Shown piece by piece: positions 1-18,200 of a stretch of DNA of 64,000 nucleotides (position 1 is its first letter; the number at the start of each line of letters is the position of its first letter). The notes under the pieces are model-generated. The model worked only from the letters and a program-made list of their open reading frames with translations, had not been told where the DNA came from and did not search any database. Made by a program: the position numbers and the translations under genes. Source of the DNA: Microtetraspora glauca (lineage in GTDB: Bacteria; Actinomycetota; Actinomycetes; Streptosporangiales; Streptosporangiaceae); the NCBI GenBank assembly GCA_001570385.1, contig BBYL01000018.1:124001-188000 (forward strand). Direction: 5' to 3'.

Positions 1-936
1 CATCGGCGCGAACCACAGCGCCGCCTCCGCCGGGTCGAATCCGAGGACGCTCTGGAGATACTGCGTGACCAGCAGGCCGGTCCCGGCCATGACCACCCCG
101 GCGAGCGCCAGCGCGACCAGCACCAGGCGGAACGAGCGCCGGGCGAGCAGGCGCAGGTCCAGGAGCGGGTCGCGCAGCCGCATCTGGCGGCGGGTGAAGA
201 CGACCGCGAAGACGGCGCCCACGGTGAGTGCCGACAGCGGGACGGCCGACAGGCCGGTGCCGCCGACCGCGAGCTGCTTGATGCCGTACACGATCGGCAG
301 GATCGCGAGCAGCGAGAGGGCGACGCTGGCCGGGTCGAGCCGTCCGGCGTCCGGGTTGCGGAACTCGGGCAGCAGGAGCGGCCCGGCCAGCAGCAGGATG
401 ACCATGATCGGCACGGCCAGCAGGAACACCGACCCCCACCAGAAGTGCCGCAGCAGGATCCCGCCGAGCACGGGCCCGAGGGCGGCGCCGGCGAACTGGC
501 AGGTCGCCCAGACCGCGATCGCCGTGCCCCGCTGTGCCGCGTCCCGGAACATGTTGCCGATCAGCGCCAGGGTCGAGGGCATCAGGGTGGCCCCCGCGAC
601 GCCCAGGACCGCGCGGGAGCCGATCAACATCGCCGGGCTGACGGAGTACGCCGCCAGCAGCGAGGCGAGGCCGAAGGCGGTCCCACCGATCAAGAGCAGC
701 CTGCGGCGACCGATCCGGTCGCCGAGCGTGCCCATCGTGACGACGAGACCGGCGACCATGAACCCGTAGATGTCTGTGATCCACAGCTGTTCGGCGCCGC
801 TGGTGCCGAGATCCGCGCTCAGATGTGGCAGGGCCAGGAACAGTGAGTTGATGTCCAGCGCCACCAGCAACGTGGGCAGCGTCAGCACCGCCAGTCCGGC
901 CCATTCGCGCCAGCCCGCTTTCGGAGCATGGGGCAT
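1..936 (-). CDS. MFS drug exporter, DHA2 type (3' end outside window)
   Basis: The visible N-terminal 312 residues contain a run of membrane helices and the MFS loop signature GDRIGRRR after helix 2, as in 14-helix DHA2 proton-drug antiporters (EmrB/SmvA-like). The ATG at 936 is preceded by an AGGAAGG ribosome site about 8 bases upstream, which fixes the start. The protein is clearly paralogous to the MFS gene at 2881-4437: both begin with WAGLAVL and share the LWI.D.Y and STL motifs. The C-terminal half lies beyond the left edge, so length and substrate cannot be judged. No SoxR box is visible upstream, unlike its paralogue. Confidence 0.85.
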   Translation of the reverse strand, partial: MPHAPKAGWREWAGLAVLTLPTLLVALDINSLFLALPHLSADLGTSGAEQLWITDIYGFMVAGLVVTMGTLGDRIGRRRLLLIGGTAFGLASLLAAYSVSPAMLIGSRAVLGVAGATLMPSTLALIGNMFRDAAQRGTAIAVWATCQFAGAALGPVLGGILLRHFWWGSVFLLAVPIMVILLLAGPLLLPEFRNPDAGRLDPASVALSLLAILPIVYGIKQLAVGGTGLSAVPLSALTVGAVFAVVFTRRQMRLRDPLLDLRLLARRSFRLVLVALALAGVVMAGTGLLVTQYLQSVLGFDPAEAALWFAPM

Positions 937-1279
937 GAGATGTCCTTCCTCGTCGACTCGAATGGTCCGCGCAGATTCGCGGTCCCCCCACAGGGGGTCG
1001 GAGCGGGAAGCCGATTCTTGCGCCCGGCCGCGGGGATCCTGGCGCGCGACATGCGGGTTCCCGGGAAACCCCGGGCGGACGCCGGGTTGAATGGATGCAC
1101 GGACGTCCGGAAGCACGCCCGGAAGTACGTCCGGAAGCATGTCCGGGGGGATGCCGGAAAGTCGTCCTGGGGGAGATGCCGCGGGGATGTCAAAACCGCG
1201 TCGCCCGCCACGACTCATCTATGAGGGCGCCCATCGGGGGCACCACGGATGTCGTACGAACGACAGCGAGGAGAACGAC
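937..1279. other. Intergenic region with 12-bp tandem repeat
   Basis: This 343-bp stretch separates the divergent MFS and YCII genes and has no convincing gene. At 1105-1146 there are three and a half tandem copies of a 12-bp unit close to GTCCGGAAGCAC (1105-1116, 1117-1128, 1129-1140, then a GTCCGG remnant). The array could be a regulator-binding array or simple slippage. A weak ECF-like element is listed separately. Confidence 0.6.
1188..1216 (+). promoter_or_regulatory. Possible ECF-sigma promoter for the YCII-sigma pair
   Basis: TGTCAA (1188-1193) and CGACTC (1211-1216) are separated by 17 bases. They resemble the TGTCGA -35 and CGA -10 elements reported for autoregulated ECF42 promoters. 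The fit is imperfect and the call rests on position upstream of an ECF42 gene. Confidence 0.25.
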
Positions 1280-1648
1280 GTGCAGTTCCTGTTGATCATG
1301 CATATGAACCCGCAGATCTGGGACGCGCTGACCGAGGAGGAGCGCCAGGACGTGATGAACGGCCACGGCGGATTCATCAAGACGATCCAGGAGTCCGGCG
1401 AGATGATCGGCACCCAGGCGCTGGCCGACCCGTCCACCAGCGCGGTCGTCCGCGTCCGCGACGGGAACCCGGCCGTGACCGACGGGCCGTACCTGGAGGC
1501 CAAGGAGTACCTCGCCGGCTTCTACCTGGTCGACTGCGAGAGCAGGGAACGGGCGATCGAGTTGGCCGCCATGATCCCGGACGCCGCGGTTCCCGGTATG
1601 GGCATCGAGGTGCGGCCGGTCATGTTCTCGGCCGGAATGGAAATGTGA
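1280..1648 (+). CDS. YCII/DGPF-domain protein paired with an ECF sigma factor
   Basis: A 122-residue YCII-related protein of the DGPF group; the signature is seen as TDGPYLEAKE followed by LAGFYLVDC. YCII proteins are small ferredoxin-like-fold proteins, and the DGPF group is typically encoded next to ECF42 sigma factors; its biochemical role is not settled. The GTG at 1280 is chosen because GAGGAG lies 7-8 bases upstream and the protein then starts at the normal YCII N-terminus (MQFLLIM). The stop overlaps the next gene's GTG by four bases (GTGA), so the two are translationally coupled. Confidence 0.85.
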   Translation: MQFLLIMHMNPQIWDALTEEERQDVMNGHGGFIKTIQESGEMIGTQALADPSTSAVVRVRDGNPAVTDGPYLEAKEYLAGFYLVDCESRERAIELAAMIPDAAVPGMGIEVRPVMFSAGMEM

Positions 1649-2895
1649 CGACGACAACGGAGATCGAGGACCTGCTGCGCGAGCTGGCGCCGCGGGTCCT
1701 CGGCCTGCTCGTCCGCAGGTACGGCCAGTTCGAGACCTGTGAGGACGCCGTCCAGGAGGCGCTGCTCGCCGCGTCGCTGCAGTGGCCGGTCGAGGGGGTG
1801 CCCCGCAACGCCCAGGCCTGGATGACCACCGTCGCCGGGCGCCGGGTGATCGACCAGATGCGCGGAGACCAGGCGCGGCGCGACAGGGAGGCCGCCGTGG
1901 CCGCCCGCACGCCGTACGACGAGCATCTCGCGCCGGGACCGGAGGAGGAGCGGCCGCCGGGCGGGGACGACACGCTGACCCTGCTGTTCCTGTGCTGCCA
2001 TCCCGCGCTGACTCCGGCCTCCCAGGTCGCGCTGACCCTGCGCGCCGTCGGCGGCCTGACCACCGCGCAGATCGCCCGCGCCTTCCTCGTGCCCGAGGCG
2101 ACCATGGGCCCGCGTATCAGCCGGGCCAAGAAGCAGATCAGGGACGCGGGCGCCTCGTTCGGGATGCCGCCGGAGGACGAGCGGGCCGAGCGGCTGCGCG
2201 TGGTGCTGCACGTGCTGTACCTGATCTTCAACGAGGGCTACGCGGCGACCTCCGGCCCCGACCTGCACCGCCACGACCTGACAGGGGAGGCGATCCGGCT
2301 GGCCAGGATGGTGCGCCGGCTGCTGCCCGACGACGGCGAGGTCGCCGGGCTGCTGGCGCTCATGCTGCTCACCGACGCGCGGCACCCGGCCCGCACCACG
2401 GACGACGGCGCCCTGGTACCGCTGGAGGAGCAGGACCGTACGCTCTGGAATGCCGCGGCCATCGAGGAGGGCACCGCGCTGGTCACCGATGCCATGGCCC
2501 GGTCCCCGCTCGGGCCGTACCAGCTCCAGGCGGCCATCGCGGCGGTGCACGTCCACGCCCCCAAGCCGGAGGACACCGACTGGCGGCAGATCGCCGTGCT
2601 GTACAGGATCCTCGAACGTGTCGCGCCCAACCCGATGGTCACCCTCAACCGCGCCGTCGCCGTCGCGATGACCGAGGGGCCCCGAGCCGGGCTCGACCTG
2701 CTGCGGACGCTGGAGGACGACGATCGGATGGCCGCTCACCACCGCCTCCACGCCGTGCGCGCCCATCTGCTGGAGATGGCCGGGGACCACGTCGCGGCCC
2801 GTGAGTGCTACCTGCTGGCCGCACGCCGTACGGCCAGCCTGCCCGAGCAGCGCTATCTCCACTCCCGCGCCGCCCGGCTGTCAACGGACCCGTGA
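1645..2895 (+). CDS. RNA polymerase sigma factor, ECF42 type with C-terminal TPR region
   Basis: A 416-residue ECF sigma factor, about twice the length of a minimal ECF factor. Sigma region 2 (residues about 10-75, including the AWMTTVAGRRVID region 2.4 motif) and region 4 (about 110-165, with TTAQIARAFLVPEATMGPRISRAKKQI as the DNA-binding helix) are followed by about 240 residues of helical, TPR-like sequence. This architecture and the DGPF partner immediately upstream define group ECF42, in which the C-terminal extension is required for activity. No anti-sigma factor is adjacent, as expected for the group. The GTG start overlaps the upstream stop. The 3' end overlaps the convergent MFS gene by 15 bp. 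The regulon cannot be inferred from the window. Confidence 0.9.
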   Translation: MTTTTEIEDLLRELAPRVLGLLVRRYGQFETCEDAVQEALLAASLQWPVEGVPRNAQAWMTTVAGRRVIDQMRGDQARRDREAAVAARTPYDEHLAPGPEEERPPGGDDTLTLLFLCCHPALTPASQVALTLRAVGGLTTAQIARAFLVPEATMGPRISRAKKQIRDAGASFGMPPEDERAERLRVVLHVLYLIFNEGYAATSGPDLHRHDLTGEAIRLARMVRRLLPDDGEVAGLLALMLLTDARHPARTTDDGALVPLEEQDRTLWNAAAIEEGTALVTDAMARSPLGPYQLQAAIAAVHVHAPKPEDTDWRQIAVLYRILERVAPNPMVTLNRAVAVAMTEGPRAGLDLLRTLEDDDRMAAHHRLHAVRAHLLEMAGDHVAARECYLLAARRTASLPEQRYLHSRAARLSTDP

Positions 2896-4437
2896 CGTCC
2901 GGCCCGCGACGGCGCGTCCGAGCAGGACCGTGACCAGGACGGCGGCTCCGCCCATCAGCACCGCGCTGATCGTGGCGGTCAGGTGAAATCCATGCGTGAA
3001 CGCCTCACGGGCCAGGTCGAGCGTCTCGGCGCCCAACCGGCCGGGCAACGTGCCCGCCGCGGACACGGCCGCGCCCAGGTTGTCCCGGGCGGCGGCGGCC
3101 ACGGTGGCGGGGACACCGGGCGGGACGCTCTCCGACATCTCGCCGCGGTAGACGGCGGTGATGACGCTGCCGAGTACCGCGATCCCGAGAGCCCCGCCGA
3201 GCTGGGGTGCCGTCGAGGAGATCGCCGCCGCGGCTCCGGCGCGCTCGCGTGGCGCGGCGGCGACGACCATGTCGGTGGCCAGCGCCATCATCGGGCCCAG
3301 CCCGGCGGAGACGACGACGGCCCCGGACACGAGCAGGCCGAGGCCGCCCGGCTCGCTCACCTGGGTGAGCATGCCGTACCCGACGGCCGACACGGCCAGG
3401 CCCGCGCCGATGACCGCCGCCGGGCGGACCCGGCGGACGATCCTCGGCGCCAGGATGGACCCGGCGATGACACCGGCGGCGGACGGCGCCGTCCACAGCC
3501 CCGCGTCCAGCGGCGACAGCCCGTGCACGAGCTGGAGATACTGCGCGACGGCGTAGTTCGACCCCCACAGCACGAAGATGCCGAGCGCCAGGGTGCCCGC
3601 CGACGTGCTGAACGCCCGGTCGGCGAACAGGCGCGGATCGACGAACGGGTCGGCGAGGCCACGCTGCCTGCGCACGAACAGCACCGCCATCACGCCACCG
3701 GCCAGGACGGCCAGTACGGAGATCGGGTCCAGGCCGTCGGCCGCGATCCGCTTGAGCCCGTAGACCACCGGCAGGACGGCGGCGAGGGACGACAGCGCGC
3801 TGACGGCGTCCATCCGGCCCTTCGAGGGATCGCGGTGTTCCGGCAGCAGGAGGGGGCCGGCGAGCAGCAGGCACGCCATCACCGGGACGCCCAGCAGGAA
3901 GACCGACCCCCACCAGTAGCGTTCCAGCAGCCATCCGCCCACCAGGGGTCCGATCGCGGTGCCGGCGGAGACACTGGCGACGATGATCCCGACCGCCACC
4001 GTCCGTTGCCGGGGGTCGCGGAACATGGTCGCGGTGAGGGACAGCGTGGACGGCATCAGGGTCGAGCCTGCGACCCCCATCAGGGCGCGGGCCGCGATCA
4101 GCGCCGGGGCGCCGGCCGCGTACGCCGCGAGCACCGAGGCGGCGCCGTACGCGGCGGCGCCGATCAGCAGCAGACGGCGGCGTCCGATCCGGTCGCCCCA
4201 CGCGCCCATGGTGATGAGCGACCCCGCGAGCAGGAACGCGTACACGTCCACGATCCACAGCAGCTCGGTGCTGCTCGCGGACAGGTCCCTGCCGATGGCG
4301 GGCAGCGCGAGATGCGTCACGGTCAGTTCCAGGGACGCGAGCAGGGCGGGAAGCGCCAGTACGGCGAGACCGGCCCATTCACGCCCTCCGGCCGGATGGT
4401 GTCCGACGGGGTCGAGTCTTTCCTCGTGCGTCGTCAT
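2881..4437 (-). CDS. MFS drug exporter, DHA2 family, probably SoxR-regulated
   Basis: A full-length 518-residue, 14-helix MFS transporter with GDRIGRRR in the helix 2-3 loop and the antiporter-type motif AIGPLVGG in helix 5. DHA2 proteins expel cationic or redox-active drugs using the proton gradient. It is divergent from soxR with only 54 bp between them. That gap holds a SoxR operator inside a promoter with the 19-bp spacer typical of MerR-family targets. The -10 hexamer lies seven bases from the ATG, so the mRNA is probably leaderless. The context suggests export of redox-cycling metabolites or antibiotics; the true substrate is unknown. Confidence 0.9.
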   Translation of the reverse strand: MTTHEERLDPVGHHPAGGREWAGLAVLALPALLASLELTVTHLALPAIGRDLSASSTELLWIVDVYAFLLAGSLITMGAWGDRIGRRRLLLIGAAAYGAASVLAAYAAGAPALIAARALMGVAGSTLMPSTLSLTATMFRDPRQRTVAVGIIVASVSAGTAIGPLVGGWLLERYWWGSVFLLGVPVMACLLLAGPLLLPEHRDPSKGRMDAVSALSSLAAVLPVVYGLKRIAADGLDPISVLAVLAGGVMAVLFVRRQRGLADPFVDPRLFADRAFSTSAGTLALGIFVLWGSNYAVAQYLQLVHGLSPLDAGLWTAPSAAGVIAGSILAPRIVRRVRPAAVIGAGLAVSAVGYGMLTQVSEPGGLGLLVSGAVVVSAGLGPMMALATDMVVAAAPRERAGAAAAISSTAPQLGGALGIAVLGSVITAVYRGEMSESVPPGVPATVAAAARDNLGAAVSAAGTLPGRLGAETLDLAREAFTHGFHLTATISAVLMGGAAVLVTVLLGRAVAGRTSRVR

Positions 4438-4453
4438 GGGGTCGATCCTGGAA

Positions 4454-4471
4454 CCTCAAGCAATATTGAGG
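4454..4471. promoter_or_regulatory. SoxR box and overlapping divergent promoters
   Basis: CCTCAAGCAATATTGAGG has the same CCTCAA/TTGAGG arms as the classical SoxR operator of the enterobacterial soxS promoter. On the minus strand it sits between TTGACC (-35) and CAGGAT (-10), separated by exactly 19 bp, the elongated spacer used by SoxR. The -10 ends seven bases before the MFS start codon. On the plus strand TATGAT (4480-4485) lies six bases before the soxR ATG, so soxR is probably leaderless and autoregulated. Confidence 0.88.
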
Positions 4472-4491
4472 TCAAGTCGTATGATCGACAC

Positions 4492-4980
4492 ATGCCCAAA
4501 CTCCCCCTGGAGATCAAGGAGCTCACCGTGGGGCAGCTCTCGGAGCGGTCCGGCGTCGCGGTGAGCGCCCTGCACTTCTACGAGGCCAAGGGCCTCATCA
4601 CCAGCCACAGGACGGCAGGGAACCAGCGCCGCTACTCACGGGACACGCTGCGCCGGGTCGCGGTCATCCGCGTGGCGCAGCGGGTCGGCATCCCCCTGCG
4701 CGTCGTGGCCGAGGCGCTGGAGACGCTCCCCGAAGGCCGCACGCCGACCCCGGAGGACTGGGCGCGGCTGTCCACCGAATGGCGGGCCGAGCTCGACGCC
4801 CGCATCGATCAGCTCGTCCGCCTGCGTGACCGGTTGTCCGACTGCATCGGGTGCGGCTGCCTGTCCCTCGACAGATGCGCGCTGCGCAACTTGGACGACC
4901 GGCTGGGTGACGTCGGCCCCGGTCCGCGCCGCCTGCTCAGCCGCCGGATCGCCCAGGAGGACCACTACACCTCACCGTGA
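4492..4980 (+). CDS. soxR: Redox-sensing MerR-family regulator SoxR
   Basis: A 162-residue MerR-family protein with an N-terminal winged helix ([20 protein letters not shown]) and a dimerisation helix. The diagnostic [2Fe-2S] motif is present: Cys118-X2-Cys121-X-Cys123-X5-Cys129, seen as [12 protein letters not shown]. SoxR activates target promoters when the cluster is oxidised by redox-cycling compounds. In actinomycetes it typically controls a few efflux and detoxification genes rather than soxS. The near-consensus operator directly upstream and the divergent exporter give a self-contained sensor-pump unit. The ATG at 4492 gives the standard family N-terminus. Confidence 0.95.
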   Translation: MPKLPLEIKELTVGQLSERSGVAVSALHFYEAKGLITSHRTAGNQRRYSRDTLRRVAVIRVAQRVGIPLRVVAEALETLPEGRTPTPEDWARLSTEWRAELDARIDQLVRLRDRLSDCIGCGCLSLDRCALRNLDDRLGDVGPGPRRLLSRRIAQEDHYTSP

Positions 4981-5026
4981 ACGTTCACCCCTGAACATCC
5001 TCCGGAACGTCCGTCGTGAGGCGGCT

Positions 5027-5506
5027 TCACCATGGTTCGGCGGCGTCCTGGCGATCCCGATGGTGCGGGGCGGGAGGGGCGGTGACCGGGCGCCAGGGCA
5101 CCGGGCTGGACAGGACCATCGTGCTGGACGGCCTGCCGTACTGCGCGAGCCGGTCGATCAGCGCCTCGAACTCGCCCATCGACGGCACCGCGACCAGGAG
5201 CAGGCAGCAGGTGTCGCCGGTGACCCGGTACACCTGGAGGATCTCCGGACGGGCCAGGGCCTGCTCGTCCCGGAGCACGCAGCGCGCGCCGTAGCAGGAC
5301 ATGCGGATCAGCGCGCGCACCGTCCGCCCGGCCGCCGCCAGGTCCACATGGGCGTGGTAGCCCGAGATCACCCCGGTCTCCTCCAGCCGCCGGACCCGCT
5401 CCGCCACGGCGGGGGCCGACATGTGCACCCGGCGGGACAGCTCGCTGTAGGAGAGCCGCGCGTCCGCCTGCAGCTCGGCCAGGATCGCCCAGTCCATCGC
5501 GTCCAT
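5027..5506 (-). CDS. Lrp/AsnC-family transcriptional regulator
   Basis: A 159-residue Lrp/AsnC regulator. The N-terminal AsnC winged helix contains DWAILAELQADARLSYSELS and a recognition helix MSAPAVAERVRRLEE; the rest is an RAM/ligand-binding domain. The ATG at 5506 is preferred over a GTG six bases upstream because GGAGGG then lies at a proper 7-8 base distance. The gene is divergent from tryptophan 2,3-dioxygenase. In Pseudomonas an Lrp-type protein, KynR, controls the kynurenine genes from an equivalent position, so a tryptophan- or kynurenine-responsive role is the natural inference. Confidence 0.9.
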   Translation of the reverse strand: MDAMDWAILAELQADARLSYSELSRRVHMSAPAVAERVRRLEETGVISGYHAHVDLAAAGRTVRALIRMSCYGARCVLRDEQALARPEILQVYRVTGDTCCLLLVAVPSMGEFEALIDRLAQYGRPSSTMVLSSPVPWRPVTAPPAPHHRDRQDAAEPW

Positions 5507-5550
5507 GACCACACCCTCCGTGGATGAGCTCGCGGGGCCGAGCTCGTAGA

Positions 5551-5634
5551 GATGAGCAGAGATGAGCAGAGGTGAAAGGTGAACGGCCGATCTGGCTTCC
5601 GATCGTAAAGCATCTCGGCCATATCGCCTTTCAC
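5551..5634. promoter_or_regulatory. Regulatory region between Lrp-type gene and kynA
   Basis: The 185-bp divergent intergenic region holds a perfect tandem repeat of GATGAGCAGA (5551-5560 and 5561-5570) and an inverted pair GTGAAAGG (5572-5579) / CCTTTCAC (5627-5634). These are plausible sites for the adjacent Lrp-type regulator, whose family often binds spaced repeats. No experimental motif is available for comparison. Confidence 0.4.
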
Positions 5635-5691
5635 ATGCTATTTCATGCTTTGCCGTAGTCGCGGATCATTGAAAGAGAACGAGGAGGGGAC

Positions 5692-6504
5692 ATGAGATCG
5701 CCCACGGTGGATTTCGCACACGGCACGCCCTACGACGAGTACGTCGGCACCGACGTCCTGCACACGCTGCTGCGGCCGCGGACCGACGTCCCCGAGGAGC
5801 CCGCCTTCCTGGTGACCACGCAGGTCATGGAGTTGTACTTCGGGCTGATCCGGGCCGAGCTGCGCCTCGCCGTACGGCGGCTGGACGAGGACGACGTCAC
5901 CGCCGCGACCGTCGTCCTGCGCCGCGTCACGCGCTACCTGGAGGTGCTGAACGTCGCCTGGTCGGCGCTCGGCGCGCTCACCCCGCCCCAGTTCAACGCC
6001 TTCAGGGACAGCCTGGGCGAGGGGTCCGGATTCCAGTCGGCGATGTACCGCCACGTGGAGTTCCTGCTCGGCAACAAGTCGGAGCCGCTGACGAGGCCGC
6101 ACCGGGGCAGCCCGGAGCACTACCGGGAACTGCTGGAGGCGCTGCGCGCGCCGAGCCTGTACGACGCCGTGCTGGCCCTGCTGTCCCGGCACGGCCACCC
6201 GATCCCCGCCGAGACGCTCGCCCGCGACCGTGCGGAGCCGTACACGCCGAGCCCGGTGGTGGAGGCCGCCTGGGTGCGCGTCTACACCGAGCACGGGCCC
6301 GGCGACGAGCTGTGGGAGCTGGCGGAGACGCTCACCGACATGTCCGAGCGGTTCTCCGAGTGGCGGTACCGGCACCTGATGTCGGTGCGGCGGACGATGG
6401 GCGCCAAGATCGGCACGGGCGGGTCCAGCGGTGCGGGCTGGCTGGAGCGCTCGATGCGCCGGGAGGTCTTCCCCGAGCTGTGGTCCGCCCGCACCGCGAT
6501 GTGA
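5692..6504 (+). CDS. kynA: Tryptophan 2,3-dioxygenase
   Basis: A 270-residue haem dioxygenase that opens the indole ring of tryptophan to give N-formylkynurenine, the first step of the kynurenine route. Diagnostic motifs are GEGSGFQSAMYRHVEFLLGNK (active-site region; shown here across two adjoining stretches, GEGSGFQSAM and YRHVEFLLGNK) and the C-terminal KIGTGGSSGAGWL loop. AGGAGGGG lies just upstream of the ATG. No kynurenine formamidase or kynureninase gene is adjacent. Downstream, its stop faces the stop of a large NRPS gene with only 12 bp between them. In daptomycin-type clusters a dedicated TDO supplies kynurenine to an NRPS, so either catabolism or precursor supply is possible. Confidence 0.95.
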   Translation: MRSPTVDFAHGTPYDEYVGTDVLHTLLRPRTDVPEEPAFLVTTQVMELYFGLIRAELRLAVRRLDEDDVTAATVVLRRVTRYLEVLNVAWSALGALTPPQFNAFRDSLGEGSGFQSAMYRHVEFLLGNKSEPLTRPHRGSPEHYRELLEALRAPSLYDAVLALLSRHGHPIPAETLARDRAEPYTPSPVVEAAWVRVYTEHGPGDELWELAETLTDMSERFSEWRYRHLMSVRRTMGAKIGTGGSSGAGWLERSMRREVFPELWSARTAM

Positions 6505-6516
6505 CCCGCCCGCCGG

Positions 6517-15269
<8,753 letters not shown>

Positions 15270-15273
<4 letters not shown>

Positions 15274-18200
15274 GAGCGAGCCTCCTGTCCGGCCATCTCG
15301 GCGATGACCAGTCGTTCCACTTCGGCGGCGTAGTCGGCGAGTACGGGATGGTCGAACAGGAGGCGAACGGCCAGGTCGCAGGCGAGCGCCTCACGCAGCC
15401 GGACGGTCACCCGGGTGGCCAGCAGCGACGTGCCGCCGAGCGCGAAGAAGTCGTCGTGGGCCCCGACGAGGGGAGCACGCAGCACCTCCTGCCAGATCTC
15501 GGCGGTGAACTCCTGCATCGGGCCTTCCGGCGGCGTGTGTGGCGCGGCCGCCACCTCGACGTCCTCCAGGGCGCGGCGGTCGAGCTTGCCGCTGACGGTG
15601 CGGGGGAGCGTGGCGTGCGCGGCCCACCGGCGGGGCACCATGTAGCCGGGGAGCCGGTCCCTGGCGTAGTCCTCCAGTTCGGCGGTCCGTTCCTCGCCGC
15701 GCCAGACGACGTGCCCGACGAGGTGGGCGTCGGGGCCGGTCGTGGCGACGACCGCGAGATCGGCGACGGCGGGGTGGGCGCGCAGCACCGCGTCGATCTC
15801 GCCCGGCTCGACGCGGTAGCCGCGCACCTTCACCTGCTCGTCCCTGCGGCCGACGAAGTCGAGCACCAGTCCGCCCGCGCCGTCCGGGATCCAGCGCACG
15901 ATGTCCCCGGACCGGTAGCGCCGCGCCGGGGCGGTCGCGGGCTCGGGGACGAACGCGGGCTCGGGGACGAACGCGGCGGCGGACAGCTCGGGACGCCCGC
16001 GATACCCGCGGGCGACGCCGGGACCGCCCAGCCACAGCTCGCCGGGCACCCCGGGAGGCAGCAGCCGGCCGAGCGGATCGACGACGTAGAGGCGCTCGCC
16101 GGGGAGCGGGTGCCCGATGGGCACGCTCTGCCCGACCGGCCCGGTCACCGGATGGACGGTGGAGGCCACGGTCACCTCGGCCGGGCCGTACGCGTTCCAG
16201 AGCTTCCCGGCCCGCGCCTGGAGCTCCCGCGCCAGCGTGGGATCGAACGGCTCGCCGCCGACCATGAGCCGCATCTCGGGACGGCCCCGCCAGCCCGCCT
16301 CCACCATGAGCCGCATCCGGCTCGGCGTGGTGAGCACGAGGGTCACCCCGGCCGAGTCGCACAGCTCGGCGAGGGCACGGCCGTCGAAGGCCGTCGCGGT
16401 GTCGGCCATGACCACGCGCCCTCCCGCCGTGAGCGTGGCCCACAAATCGAACGCGGAGACGTCGAACACCATCGGAGCCACCGCGAGCACGGCGTCGTCT
16501 CCGGTCAGCCCCGGATCGGCCTGGATGGAGACGACGAACGCGGCCAGCGCGCGATGGGGGATCTCGATGCCCTTCGGCCGTCCGGTCGAGCCCGACGTGA
16601 AGATCACGTAGGCGAGTCCCCCGGGGTCGGCCTCCGGGATCTCGCCGCGAGGCACCGCCATCAGCGCCTCCGCGTCGAGGACCGTCACGCCGCCGATCGG
16701 CGCGACCGCGGCGTGCGCCTCCTCGCCGAGGGCGAGCACCCGCCGTACGCCGCCGTCCTCGGCGATGGCCGCCAGCCGCATGGCCGGCAGGTCGGGGTCC
16801 ATCGGCACGTACGCGCCGCCCGCCCGCAGCACGCCGAGCAGGACCGCGGGCAGGTGATGATCGCGGGGCAGGCTCACGCCGACCGGCTCCTCCGCGGTGA
16901 CGCCCGCGGCGACGAGCCCGGTCGCGACCCTGGCGGAGATCTCCTCCAGCTCACCGTAGGTCAGCCGGGTTCCGGCCGCCTCGATCGCGATCCGGCGCCG
17001 ATCCTGCGTGATGATCGCGTCCACGATGGTGGCGGGCGGGTCGATCTCCGCTCCGGTGCCCGCCGCGAGCAGGGCCGTACGCTCCTCCTCCGAGACGAGG
17101 CGCAGCGCGGAGACCGGCGTGCGCGGGTCGTCCAGGCCGCGTTCGAGCGCGTGGAGCAGCGCGTCGGCGACCCGTTCCGCGTCGGCCGCGCCGAAGCGCG
17201 AGGTGGCGTACTCGACCAGCAGCTCCGGCCCGTCGGCACCGGTGTTCACCAGGACCGTCAGCTCCGCCACCGCGCCGCCGCAGTCCAGTTCGCCGACCAG
17301 CTCGATCCGGACCGGCCCCGCCTCCAGTACGGCGGGCACGTCCTCGGGTTGCACCGACAGCACGATCGGCGCGGGGCCGGCCCCGGGAGGGCGGGGCACC
17401 GCGCCGGAGACCGCCGACCCGACCTGCTCCTGGTGGGCGAGCGCCCCGGTGATCGCCGCGCCCGCCGCACTCACCAGGTCCCCGAACGCCGGATCGTCGC
17501 CGAAGCGTACGGGGACGGGGAGCACGCCGAGCAGCGGCCCCACGACCCGGTCCAGGCCGGGCCGGTCGCGTTCGGCGGCGGCCAGGCCGATCATCGTCTC
17601 GGCACGCCCGGTCAGGCCGCCGATCACGGTGGCGAGCGCGGCCAGGTGGACCGCCGCGGGGGTGACGCCGTGGCGTGCGGCGACCCTCCTGATCCCCGTT
17701 TCGAGCGCGGGACCGATCGGCCGCCTGAGCCGGCGTCCCGTGTGCGTCGCCGCCCGCTCCGCGCCCAGGAGGTCGTACGGCACGGCGGCGTCGGCCAGCG
17801 CCTCCCGCCAGTGGGCCGTCTCGCGGGGAAGCGCCGCCTCCCGGCGCTCCTCCTCACGCACCGCCACGTCCCCGAGCTGGAGGGCCGGGTCGGGGACCGG
17901 CAACCCGGCCAGCCCGGCCGCGAGCTCGTCGATCAGGATCCGGGTCGACCAGCCGTCGAACACGAGGTGATCCGTGACGACGATCAGCTCGGCCGCGGCC
18001 GTACCCGTCCAGGCGAGAACCGCGCGCAGCAGCGGCACGTCCGAGGCCGGGTCGAACGGCGTCGCGGCCAGGTCGGCGAGGCGCAGGATCTCGGCCTCGC
18101 GGGCCTCCGGCGCCAGGTCGCGCAGATCGTGCTCGGCCACGCGTACGGGTGCGGGGGCGTGGACGCGGGCGACCGGCTCACCGTCGTGATGCTCGATGAC

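Noticed and set aside
1645-2895. Sigma gene starting as far upstream as 1249
   Set aside because: That extension runs through the YCII gene in another frame; the GTG at 1645 overlapping the YCII stop fits the family start.
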